From Amaranthus tricolor (taxonomy: Eukaryota; Streptophyta; Magnoliopsida; Caryophyllales; Amaranthaceae), in contig NC_080053.1 of the NCBI RefSeq assembly GCF_026212465.1, forward strand, positions 12,960,631 through 13,024,630: DNA of 64,000 nucleotides, given 5' to 3'. This document shows positions 23,773 to 37,400 of this stretch, one piece after another (the stretch's first letter is position 1; every line of letters begins with the position of its first letter). The notes beneath the pieces are model-generated. The model worked only from the letters and a program-made list of their open reading frames with translations, did no database searches and was not told the DNA's origin. Position numbers and translations under genes: made by a program.

Positions 23773-25112
23773 TCCTTATGTTAGGTATGAGAATTAAAAA
23801 GGAAACAATACAAGCCGTAAATTATGATTTAACTGTAGTTATTCCATGCAAAAAATAAACTTTAGTTGTTAAGGAATCATACCATTCTTAGTCTTATCAC
23901 ATTATTTTGTAAATTGCAACTAAATTATTTGATAAAACAACCTTAATATAAATTTAATTTTGATTTTAGCTATTAACATTATTTTTCATATGGTAATCAA
24001 TAATAGGAAATTTCAAACCAACTTTATTTCGTTTTTATTTTTTTACGTTATTATAACTAAATTTCATAAAATCAACTCATGAAACCAATTTTAATTTGAC
24101 TTTTTTACCTAATCAACATTCAAATTACAATTAGTTATAATCCAAAAGAATTCAAATAAAATCAATGTTAGGTTTCAATAAAACGGAACCAAATGTACAC
24201 AAAGATATAAATCTTAAGAGGTAATTTAATTAGAAAAGAAAAATAGTACTAAAATAATAAACAATAATAAATTTATTATTGTTATTGTAGTATTCTAGCT
24301 AAAATCAAATAAAAAAATGTATTAATTGAAAAAATATGTTTGTTGTTAATTTTATAAAACAAAGTAGCGCAATTATTTTCTCCTCAAAAACAGTTTATTA
24401 TAATCTTCGAAAAGGAAAAAATATATAGTTTTCTTCGTATAAATTTGTTATTGATAATTATATAACATAATTAAAATATCATTTTGATGACAATTTTATA
24501 AGGACATAAAATTCATAGTAGAATTTGATGGGTATGCATAAACTTTCAGGACTAAAATTGATAAACAAATTGTTAGTGTGCTCTCTATATATATAAGTTT
24601 TGTTAAAATAAACTTTTTGAGATATTTTTATTTAGACTAGATTTGAGTCTATTAAAAACTGAAAATTAAAATATTAAATTAAATTAAAATATGAGTTCAC
24701 TTTCAAAATTGAGTTAAACTAATAGTTGACTAAACCTTGTGCAATTAACCTGTTAGGAAAATCAGAATGAAGACTTTAGTAGGCATGTCCACAATTAAAA
24801 CTTAAGTGGTCTTACAATAAAACTAAGTCATTATCCAAGAATTTAAGTCATTAAATTAATATTTGAATCAAATATAAAAAAAGTTAATGTGAATGAAAAT
24901 TTTAAAAAAATAATATAAAACATTTTGAAAATAACTATGCATTTTAATTGTAGGATTAATATCAAAAGAAAATATTGCAATTTTACGAGACTACTAAATA
25001 TAAAAATTGAGAATGAAGTCTTATCTAAATAGCAGCAATTAGTACCATATTTTCTAAAAAAGATTTGTATTCGATTCTCATTCATTTATCCCGATCAATA
25101 TTATTATATAAA

Positions 25113-25164
<52 letters not shown>
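25113..25164. repeat. (AAT)n microsatellite
   Basis: About 17 copies of the AAT triplet, roughly 330 bases upstream of the ABCG start codon. Confidence 0.95.
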
Positions 25165-25168
<4 letters not shown>

Positions 25169-25493
25169 TAGAAACCGGTCAAAGATTAACCCCAACATTG
25201 ACTAATACCTGACTTAACTTGAACAATTAATTACATAGTGTTTGTTCCCCTCCAAAAACTATTAAGTCAATTCCCTCTCTCCTTCATTCCTACCAACTAT
25301 TCCCACTTCCCAACTGTTTTTCTGTTTCAATACTTAGTAAAGAATACTGTACGTACTTCAAATTTTAGCATCAATTCAAATGCAATAACCTTTATAACAT
25401 GCACAATTCTCTATGCATACATTTTCTGCTTCTTCAATTTCTCCTCCTTTTTAATTTCTTTCTCTATCTGAACAATAATAATTTATAATAAGA

Positions 25494-28400
25494 ATGTGGA
25501 AATACCCAGAAATTACTGAAAACCCATTTGCAGAATCATCAAGCTCAGGAACACAAACTCATGCTGAAGAAGAAGATGAAGAAGCTCTCAAATGGGCAGC
25601 TATACAAAGTTCACCTTCTTATATTCAAGCCAGAATTTCTCTTTTTAAGAACATTTCTGGGAATGTTCCTCAAGTTGACATTACTAAACTCGGTAAAGAT
25701 GACAGGAATCTTGTTTTGGATCGTCTTCTTGCTGCTGTTAATGATAATCCTGAGGGATTTTCTGCAGATTAAGACACAGATTTCTTGCGTAAGTTGTTAA
25801 ATTCAATGACAATTTAGTTTCTTTGTTGGTTTAATTTTTATTTTTGCTTTGGATTGCATCAATTTTAATCTGCATGGGTGTTTAAGACTTTACTTTTATT
25901 TTTTTGTATGTATGGATTTTAATCTGTAATCTTTGATGTTTTCATTTGCATTTTTTTTACGGTATTAAATTTGTTCCAATTTGCTCAGTATCAATAATTG
26001 CATTTTATTTATAAAAACTTATCAATAGAATACTATTCTTCAACACAAATTTATCAAAATCTTAAATAAATACTCCCGCTATGATATTGCTCTCATTTTA
26101 TTTTAGGTGATATAAAAGTAAAATTTGGTTGGAGAATAAGACAAAAAATAAATTGATGATAGAAATAAATAGTTAAGTTGGAGAGAGAAAATAAATTTGT
26201 GGATGAGATTTAAAGAAAAAAATTGGGGTCATAGCAAAAAAAAAGAAAGCGTGCAAAACGAGTAGGACAAACTAAAATGAAAAGAGGTACAAATTGAAAG
26301 GAACAGAAGAAGCATATTTTAATTGTATATAAATATCTATAGATTTCAATTATTATGTAAAATTTGATGTACACACAAGACACAATTTGAACTTGACCTA
26401 AAAATGTGATTTGAAATCGACTTGATAGCGTTAATAAATACATCTATTAAAACATCATAGAAGAATGCAGGGCAGATTGAGAAAATAAATCAATGATGTC
26501 CATAATTATATTCCATTAATATAGAAACTCGTGAAATATTTAAATTAATTGATAGTGAATATTATCTTGAACTAAGTTGTCATGGAATTAAACCAGCAAA
26601 GAAACTAAATTATGGTTTGGTTATCAGAATTAAACATATAATATATTATTGGAAAGATCTTGAAGTTTAGGTTTTAATGCCGCAAACATTGTAATTATAT
26701 GATTTTTTTATTTAAAGTTATAGCCAAAAGAGTGAACATGTATCAAATTTTAACACAATCATATTGATTCCGCAATCATATTGATGCTCATTTTAGTTGG
26801 CCATTGTAATTCGATTTTTAGATTTAGCTTGTTTTAGTTCAATGAGTGCGCGAAAAAAGTTTTTAGATAGATATTAGAGATTGAAGGTTTGAAAAATAAT
26901 TAGGGGCAATCTTGAAAATTCAATATATAAGCGGTGACAATAAAATTAAAAGGCCGACGAAGTTTAATAATACCCCAATTCTTTGTCAATTATAATGCAA
27001 AAATAGAAGAAAAATTATATTTAAATTTGTATTATCTATATCAATTAATTTAAATATAACAAATTTTATTAAGAAAAAAATTTTAAATTAAGTATAAAAA
27101 TTGATTATAATATTTAATAATAAATTAATAATTATATTCATAATAAATACTCTCTCAAATTCTATTCATTAGTCCCATTTATTTTTTTCACTATTTACTT
27201 ATCACTCTTAATTTGTATTTTATTTTTAGTCTATAAGTTAAAATATAGTCATGTAAGATCTTGTTTAATTGCTCGCGAACACAGCAGTACAAAACGCAAA
27301 AATAGATCAAATTCGATTGGGTTCTACTCCTTCGTTTCAACGAAATTCAGTAATTCTTGTTGCGTTGGATTTGTAGCTCTGTCATTTTTAACTTGTTGGT
27401 GTCCAAATTTCGATTCTCACTGTTCCACAACAAATTTCTCGAAATTTTTTACTCTGCTTTCGCTCAACTTTCAATTGGGTTTTGCGTGGTCAGGTGAATT
27501 TACTCAACGAAATTCGTGGGTCCTTGGCTCATTTGGTTTAATTTTACTCCGGCAAGCTCAATTTGTTCTTGGATTGGCCGATTGTATCGTCATTAACCAA
27601 AGATTTCATCTTTCTTTGTTTGGCGTGAAAACAGGGAGCTCTCGTGGGTGCACCGTTTTCTGCAATTAATTTCTTTGCTTCTTGCATCTCTTGATTCTTG
27701 CTTCTAGTTCAATTATTATGGGTTCACGCTTGTTTAATGTTTCTGGGTTCTTAGTGGGTCGGGTTTAAAAATTAAACAGCAGTTGGGTCCCAGTCCTAAT
27801 GCTAGTGGGTCCAAAAATTAACTAGACAGAAATCTAGGACTGGAAATAATTTTTTTGTTGTGTTTGAGCTTTTCTCTCCTTCATGAATCATATTAAATCT
27901 CTTCAGTTGCTGTAATTGGGTTTCGAGGTAATTGGGAAGAGGGGGTTGGGTTTAGATTGGTGGTTGTTGAAGGGGTGACGGATGGTGACAGTGGTGGAGG
28001 AATATGAAGCGAGGCTGTGGTGGCACGGTGGGGGGTTGGGTGGTAGAAGAGGTAGGGGAACGGAGGAGCTTTTTCTATTGTTTTTTTAAAAATTATTTTT
28101 CTTTTTTTTTTTTTTTTTTTTTTTTTAATAAAATGACCTGCTACGCAAGTCATCAAGATATAGGGAGCACTTGGAACAAATAGGGTGCAAAGTTGGGATT
28201 ATCTACCTGTAATCAATAGGTGGAATTATTCATAGTAAATGAGCGAAAAATGAGATTATTCAGAATAATTTTTTCTATAAACAAATAATAATAATGTATG
28301 AGTAAAATATTAGTCATAAGTAATTCTCGCAGAAAATCATCTGGGAGGATTAAATCAGAGTTAGTCTGACGGGAAATAATGAGATTAGGTTAAAATCTGG

Positions 28401-31400
28401 GAGCTTTATGTTAGGGAGTCTGATAAGATCAAAGAAGACGTGAATATACATTAAGAATGTTAGTACATGAACGGATCACGTACGATTATGAGGACAGTTG
28501 TCCACTGTTGAAGTTAAATACAAGATAGTGGGACACGCGTTAAAGAAAGAAGTGAGGAGTGCTGTTTAAAATAAAAGAAAAGCCATTAAAATGAAGGAGA
28601 AATCAACACGTCAAAAGATAACTACAGAAACATGCAAGGGAATTTCGAGGATTGATGAAAAATCAAAAGAAACATTCTGCATGCACAATGATAAACTATA
28701 AATACTCTTCAAGGGACACATAAATGAGGTAACTGATGTATACTGTTAAAAGAAACGTGAGAACTCTTAGTAATTCATTGCAAAAGAGTTATTACAACTA
28801 AATTTCAAGGACCCACATTGATTTTCAAAAGAACATTAAAAGCATAATCATAAATACAAGAGAGTTATTGCAATTGTTCTTATTAATCTTCAATAGAATA
28901 TTTTCAGATACAAGGAATATTTTACACAAATCATCTTTTCATAAAGTCCTGAGTAGTAATCCACCTTGTAGTCACTGTGCTGCTGGAAGCACTTATTAGG
29001 CAAATTGTATTAGACTGATTCTGACTTAGACGTCGGAATGAATCCCTAGAAAAACATTCCGGGCCCTGCTAACCCCTTGTTACTTCCTACAGGAACAAAT
29101 ATCTTCAGAAGCGGTCTTATTTGCATAACTTAGCAGGATTGCAAAGACAGATTTCTATATCACCAGCATTAATCTTTGATTAGTCATAATCAAGAGATTA
29201 AATTTGTAATTAATTATTCCACAAAAGCAAACAGGAACAAATAATATTTTATAAAAATAAATAATATTAATATTCATAATAAATTTTATTAATATTCATA
29301 ATAATAAATATTAATATTTATTATAAAAGTAATAAATAAATTAACGATTAAAATGTATGTAGTATATTTAAGGGAAGAAAATACGGCCTGGGCTGTTTGC
29401 TATTTTTTTATTATAATATTTGAAATCTGCTGGAATGTGGTGATGAAAAAGGCAGTCGCTAAGGTCGTCGTCCCTTTTGACGATGCTTTGACGTCGAGTT
29501 TTGTCAAAGTTCACTTATTTAGCAACGCGACAAAAGGCAATCGCCTTGGCAACTTAGCGTCAAAAGGGCGACACAAAAAAATACCCACTTTGTCCCTTTC
29601 GTTTTGTACCTAGTGCAAAATAGGTGTGATATAGTAGAAAAAAGAAATTGTATTGGCAAACAAAACGAAAAACAAGTGGATGACTTAAATGAGTGATTGA
29701 GGTGGAGCGAGAGTATAAGTTTGTAGATGAGATTAATGAATAGGAGTGAGACCATTGCCAAATAATAAGAAGGTGCAAAATCAGTGGAACAAATTAAATA
29801 AAAAGTGGTGCAAAATGAGAGGACATATAGGGAGTCTCTTTTAGCGAAGTTAAATCTAAGTTCATATACTTAAGCTATAATATTTTATGGTGTTTGTTTA
29901 TGGAGGGGTTGTGAAGGTGCAAATGAGACTTTATGGTTAAGATTGAAAAGTTTGTGTTTGGTTTGAGGGGATGAGACATTAGAAAGGTTGGAGAATCATA
30001 ATATAGGAGGTCATACAAAAACTATCTTGGCCTCTTGGGGGAGGGGTGCTATTTGGGATTTAGACTTGAGTGTTATGCAAAGAGACATATTTATTTTGCA
30101 GCCCTTTTCATTTTCGTTTGACTCACTCATCCTTTTTGGCAATGACCCCACTTTTTTTCTTTAAATCTCATTCACAAACTTAATTTCTTTCTCCATCTCA
30201 ACCACTCATTTCTATCATCCACTTATTTTTTTTGTTCTACATCCAAATTTCACTTTTCAATAAATTCCACCCAAAATAATCTGAGTGCATTCTCATAGGG
30301 AAGGATGGAGTATTAATGAAAGCAAAGGAAAAATGAGTAAGGTTAAATTAAATTGGGAACAATTGGGTGTGCTTGGTAATAAATGAAAACTCAGAAGTGA
30401 AGATTGACCTATATCGTTTGATGGGTTTTATGTATATTTTCTACTACACATAAAAATATATTACACGTGAGCTCAAACATTATGTCAAATAAGTATTTGA
30501 TCAATTTAACTAAAATTGATGCTAATATATATCACAAGTCACTTTCATTCTATGTCGAAGGACCAAATAAATAAAATAGGGAAATTTCACATGGTAAACC
30601 TGATGTTTACAAAATTGTTCCACATTGACCTTTTTGCACATAAAATGTTGGCAAACATTAATTTCATAGCTTTAAGGCTGCTGTACGCCTATTTATGCGA
30701 CATACCATTTCAAATGCTATCAGTTTCAACCTTTTTCCCCTAAACATAAACCCTAACTCTAGCATCTTTCATCCCAATCATATTTTTCCCCCAAATCCAA
30801 AGATGGTAGAGTTAAGGTTGATGTTTTGGGGAAAAAGGTTGAAATTGATGACTTATGAAATAGTGAGTTGCATAAATAGACATACAACAACTTTAAAGCT
30901 TCGAAATTAACGTTTGCTAACGTTTTATGTGCAAAAAGGTCACGATGGAATAATTAGGTAAACCTTAGAGTTACCGCGTGGATTTTTTAAAAGTTCTGGT
31001 TACCACGTGGAAAACCCAAAACCTCAAGGTTACCACGTGGAATTTCCTAATAAAATAACTAATCTAATTGGTTGAAGCCTGATAATATATTATAGACTTT
31101 ATCAATCATGGTATTTGACTCAGTATACCCTATATAATTGGTCTACCTCATATCATAATCATAACATAATAACTTCATTTTCTCCTTCACACACAATCTA
31201 AGTAGGAGTATTTTCCATCAAAAATTTTGAATAGAAGAAATGAGTAGGAGTAAACGTAATTATTGTAGGAAAATTGACAAGTTTTGTTGTAATTTGTCAC
31301 TTTTAATTAATATTCAAACTTATAAAAAAAGGTTACATAAACTTAGTAGGTTATAAAAACATATGACTAGTTCAAACCTTTGCTTAACATACACCAAATG

Positions 31401-34400
31401 TGAACTTCATCATCGGGAATCACCATTTACTGAACATAGTAACAAGAAGATTTTGTTTGTGACTTGATATAAATTCTAGGCGAGACTCTCTTCCTAAAAC
31501 ATCATTTCCACCTTACTACGGTGCTTGGGAATGTATATCGGAATTATGTTTTGCGATACAAATAATTTCACTAAAGTCCTACCACAAGGAAATTAGAACA
31601 ATATGAGAAAAACTTAAATGGAAGATGAAACGGAAATTTACAATCGAGGATTGTAAGTTCTCTATGTAAAGTGCTAGAGAGGAGAAGAATTTAGAAAATA
31701 CATGTATATTCTATGTATACCTCATGTAAGAAATAACTTACACATGTCTTCTAAATGTATAGAAGAGCATACAACCATTCATGAAGTAATATGTCACTTC
31801 ATGAACCGCAACATCGATTCACGAATCAATGTCGATAATAGATCAATCCATCCCAATATATTCAGTTAATATAACCATATAAACCGTAGGTAGTTATGGT
31901 ATAATTAACAAAACCGAATAAAATGAACATTGCAAAAACCAGCACGAAAGTCGCGACCAATGAAAAACTTCGCGACCCGCAAACTTGTGACCAGTGAAGA
32001 AAGTATTTTTTTCTTAAACAAAAACTTTGCTTTGAAAACTCGCGACTCGCGAGCCTTTTCGTGATCCGTGTAAAACACTTTCCACAAAATTAGTAACTTT
32101 GCAATTTTGGGATATTTCCAATCAATTATTTATTTAATTAATTTATTTCATTTGATTAATTTATTAATTCCAATAACCATTATACGCTCTAAATGGCAAT
32201 AATTTTTTTGATTTAAAATGAATTAAAGATAGTATGTTATTGGGTTCCTGTTTTGTTGTGTTACTTTGGAATACTTTCATCAATTGTTGTGTTACTTTGG
32301 AATACTTTCATCAATATGTAGGAGTAATTTACTACTTTATTTGTGTCATTCCTGTAACGAATATTAGGAGTTGTTGATTTCCTATCCTACACATTTTTAG
32401 GCTACTATTTGATTTAAAGTGTTGGCGTTGTATAAATAAATAGTTTGTCAAAGTGTAATCTTCTTTTTGGTGGATTGTTTTTTGTGCTATTTTAAGTGGA
32501 GTATATCATGTAGTTTGTGTCTTATGTGTAATGAGATTCTATACATATTGGCTTTCTTATTGTGGTTTTACAGTGTAGGTTTGGAATTTCCAAAGGTTGA
32601 GGTGCGATTCGAGCATTTGAAGGTGAATGCTCTTGTCCATGTTGGAAAGCGAGCATTGCCTACAATTCCCAATTCCATCTTTAATATGAGTGAGGTAATA
32701 AGTCTTCTAAGTTCGCGCCATAGATTCTAGTCTTAGATTAACTAACTTCCACTTGTATTAAAACCAACTTATTTAGGCTTTATTAAGAAGGATTGGCATT
32801 TTTCGTGGGAAAAGGGTTGATTTATCTATCTTGAAAGATGTTAGTGGCATTATAAGGCCTGGAAGGTAAAATTTCTATAAGCATTCAATATTATTATTTA
32901 ATTGGCCATCAATGACTAGTATTCAGTAGAACCTTGTTTTTCCTGCTTTATTTTAATAGGTTGACATTGCTTTTGGGTCCTCCAAGCTCTGGGAAGACCA
33001 CTCTACTTTTGGCTCTTGCTGGGCGTCTTGGAAGTGGATTAAAGGTATTGCATTGTGAGCTTTGCTTTTCCACCTGAGTACTTTCATTCATGCCATAATT
33101 GTACCAAAGCTATGACTGTCACCTAGGCGGGATTTGGATGGTTGGGTGTACACAATCTTACTATTGTTAGTGATAACAAATACTCCATGTTGTTTATTTT
33201 CAATTGATTCTTGGTAGCAAAAATATTATATACAACGTCACATGTTTTTCAATGTGTGTGAAAGATATAAATTAATTGTGGAAAATAAAAGATTGAACTA
33301 GCTTCCAACACTTCTTGTAGGAAAACTTCTGTATCATCATATCCATATTTGTTTACCATTGAAAGTGCATTATCTGGATGCAGTTCCTTCTGATTTGATT
33401 CAGGAGGAAATGGTTGTTTATCATCATTATCCTTTCTAATCTGTGCACCAATTCTGTACTATTTGAAGGTATCGGGGAAAATAAGCTACAATGGATATGA
33501 ACTAAATGAATTCGTTCCTCAGAGAACTTCTGCTTATGTTAGTCAAAGAGATTGGCACATGGCAGAGATGACAGTTAGAGAAACTATGGAGTTTTCTGAA
33601 CATTGCCAAGGAAATGGGTTTGAATATGGTTAGCTAAATCCAATTGCACACACTACACCTTATTGCTGTGTATTTTCCAACTATGTGTCCAGATATGATT
33701 ACTTCTAAATAAATGCTACAGATATGATTTTAGAACTTCTGAGGAGAGAAAAGAGAAACGGGACACAGCCTGACGAAGATCTTGACATATTGATTAAGGT
33801 TTGTTCAACTAATTTAGAACGTCCCTTTATAATGGTTGAACTGACAATGTGCCGCTGTACTATATTTCTATAGGCCCTTGCACTAGGAGAGCAGAAAACA
33901 AGTCTACACGCACAATATATTATGAAGGTATGATGTTGGTTGAATAGTTGCCTATGTATCTCCCCTTAAAGATTACATATTACTCTTTCGTATAAGCGGA
34001 TAGGTGTATATATTCCTCATGTTAATGACTTGTGTAAAAAGATTCTAGGACTGGAGGCTTGTGGAGATACAGTAGTGGGAGATGAAATGCTCAAAGGAAT
34101 TTCTGGTGGCCAAAAGAAGAGACTCACAACAGGTAATCTGTAATGCTATTATGCTTCACGCCTGTTTAAGGCTTCAAGGAATCTCTGCCGCTGAAATTGA
34201 ACAGACTGACAATAGGTAATCTGTAACCCAGGAGAATTACTTGTGGGCACATCCAGAGTGCTTTTCATGGATGAAATTTCAACGGGACTAGATAGTTCAA
34301 CTACACATCGAATCATCAAATATCTCTGGCATTCCACCCGTGCACTGGAAGGAACCACTGTCGTATCCTTACTACAGCCAGATCCAGAAACATATGAGCT

Positions 34401-37400
34401 TTTTGATGATGTTCTTCTTTTGTGTGAAGGCCAGATTGTTTATCAAGGACCGCGTGAGAGTGCTCTTGATTTCTTCACATATATGGGCTTTAAATGTCCC
34501 GAAAGAAAGAACGTTGCTGATTTTCTGCAAGAGGTATGCAATGATGACTCAAGTATGTAGGGGTAAACAATATGGAGTATCAATTTCTTCACATGTTGAC
34601 ACAGGTAATATCTGCAAAGGACCAAAGACAGTACTGGTTCCCTGGTTGCTATTATCAATATGTTCCAGTGGCAAAGTTTGTGGAAGCTTTTAGGTCATTT
34701 CGTCATGGATATAGATTATCTCGGGATCTTGCAACTCCTTTTGATAAACGTCGAAATCATCCATCAGTTCTATCAAAGTCCTCATATGGTCTTAATAGGA
34801 TTCAGCTACTAAAGATTGTTTTCTCCTGGCAAACCTTGCTTATGAAACGGAATTCGTTTCTGTATATATTCAAATATATCCAGGTGAAATCTTTTCCTAA
34901 ATGTCAGACTTCGTAATATTCCTATTTCTTGTAGGGTTAACCAGGATGATATAGTTTTGTCATATGTTCTTAAATCATGTCTTTGCCATTTTAACATTAA
35001 TATTGGGCGGATGGCTTTCCATTTGCAGCTTCTTTTGATCACTCTCATTATTGTAACTGTATTTTTCCGGAAAAGTATGCATCACAACACACTAGAGGAT
35101 GGAGGTGTTTATCTTGGAGCTATCTACTTTTCAATAGTTATGACTTTGTTCAATGGTTTCATGGAGGTTCCTATGTTGATACAAAAGCTTCCAGTTCTTT
35201 ACAAGCACAGAGACTTGCGCTTCTATCCATGCTGGGTTTACACACTTTCTTCTTGGATTTTGAGCATTCCATCTTCCTTTATTGAGAGTGCTATTTGGGT
35301 AGGATTAACTTATTATTTGGTTGGATTTGATCCTGATATAACAAGGTAATGCGCTCTTTCTCCCACATTTACAAGATGATCAAAACATGAATAGTTAAAA
35401 TAACTGGCAAGTACCATGTGCCGGAGAAACATAATTTTCATTAACTGATTTGATGTGTCTTATCTTATTTTGAATTTGAGCAGATGCCTGAAGCAATTTT
35501 TGTTATTTTTCCTTTTGCACCAAATGTCTATATGCCTCTTCCGAGTAATGGCATCTTTAGGAAGAAACCTGGTAGTTGCCAACACTTTTGGCTCTTTTGC
35601 AATGCTAGTTGTTATGGCTCTCGGTGGATTTATTCTTTCAAGAGGTGAAATTTGAATGCTGTTTTTGTGCTACAACATTTTGTGAGACTTGTGTTCACTG
35701 ACGTTTCTTCGCATTACAGAAAGCATTCCCAAGTGGTGGATCTGGGGCTACTGGATTTCTCCGTTGATGTATGCTCAAAATGCAGCTTCTGTCAATGAAT
35801 TCCTTGGACATTCTTGGGACAAGGTAGCTAGTTCATGTCAACCCTTTTTTTTGTTGATTAGTCCTACACATCATCATAGAATGAGTGCAGATAAAGTCCT
35901 GGACATCCAGTCCGTTTTCAAGTTGTTTTTTCGTCCTTCCACATTGTAAAATTAGACGGTTAAAGTTAACGTCTGATATATCTTGTAGCTCATATTAACT
36001 ACTGTAAGCTTTTCAAAACTGCAGAAGGTTGAAAACAGCACATTATCTTTAGGCGAGATGCTATTGAAGACGAGAAGCTTGTTTCCCCAGAGTTATTGGT
36101 ATTGGATTGGTGTTGTTGCATTAGTCGGATATACAATTCTATTCAATATCCTCTTCACCGTTTTCTTGACATACCTGAACCGTAAGTTGAATGTCTTCCA
36201 GCCTATCTTTCCTAGCTCCCCATTCCTAGTTTTCTTCACCCTTCCTTCCTCGCGCTATCGGTTTCGGAAAACTATAGTGAATAGTTCAAAGATCTGCTAG
36301 ACAAACGTAAAAGTATAGTCTTTTTGGGGAGACGTTATTTCCATATTTAAGAATACTGCATGTTTGTTAATATGTTAAGTAACATCCTCTGTTTGAATGC
36401 TGAATGAAGCCCTTGGGATGCATCAATCTGTTATATTCAAGGATAAGAACCAACACAGGAATCAAGAAGAGGAGCAAGAAAATGCCAATATTGAACTAGG
36501 AGAGTTTTTGCAGCACTCATTCTCATTTACAGGTTAGTTCCTCTCGGTCTTCTTCACTGCTCCATTGCATTTGGTATGCTCATTGCCTGCATCTTTTCCT
36601 TGAACTTGTCTTGCAGGAAAAGACTTAAAAAAGAGAGGTATGGTTTTACCCTTCCAACCACTTTCTATGGCGTTCAGCAATGTTAGCTACTATGTGGATG
36701 TCCCTGCGGTATCTCCCTTCTCCCATTTCATCGCTATTACGGATTTCTTACATTTTGGTATTCTCACTATCAAACATATTCCCCAGGAACTTAAACAACA
36801 CTGTGTAATGGAGGACAAACTACAGCTATTGGATAGTGTCACGGGGGCATTTCGACCTGGCATCCTTACTGCATTGGTCGGTGTGAGCGGTGCTGGAAAA
36901 ACAACACTCATGGATGTCCTATCAGGTAGAAAAACGGGTGGAATCGTTAAAGGGAGCATATACATAGGCGGTTATCCTAAAAAGCAGGAAACGTTTGCAA
37001 GGATTTCGGGATATTGTGAGCAGGATGACAATCATTCTCCATGCTTAACAGTGCATGAATCACTTCTTTTTTCTGCTTGGCTCCGGCTTGCTTCTCAAGT
37101 TGATCAAAAAACACAAAAAGTGAGTTCCAAAAATTCCATGATTATAATCTATTTGTAAAAAAATATTAAGATATATTTTTCTACTTAGTTACCAGTGTCA
37201 CATGATTAGCTAGTCACCTCACGAACCGCGAATCAAAAAAAGCAAATTAAGGACGGTTTTACGCTATTTTTGAGCCATTTTGAGCGAATTGCGAATTCAA
37301 AAGGCGAACTAACTAGCAAATTATGTTTCACTGTTGGCGACTAATGCATATGATGTGCAGATATATGTGGATGAGGTTATGGAACTGGTGGAGCTGACCT

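Larger units (their letters stand above)
25789..32573 (+). other. Intron 1 of the ABCG gene, 6.8 kb, loaded with transposon debris
   Basis: It starts GTAAGT and ends TTTTACAG. The other 22 introns of the gene are between about 70 and 450 bases, so this one is exceptional. It holds three related MITEs (26071-26310, 29560-29837, 30095-30313), an LTR-like stretch (28430-29110) and a foldback element (30579-31048). A G-rich block ends in a long T-run near 28105-28126. A further LTR-like patch with CTCGCGACCCGC-type repeats lies at about 31640-32090. At 27290-28130 I recognise nothing. Confidence 0.85.

Noticed and set aside
27475..27669. A 64-residue frame in intron 1
   Set aside because: It has no similarity I recognise and no context. 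Short frames of this size are expected by chance.
27893..28156. A 87-residue minus-strand frame rich in Lys, Pro and Thr
   Set aside because: It is read from a poly-T run and a G-rich low-complexity block. No domain is seen.
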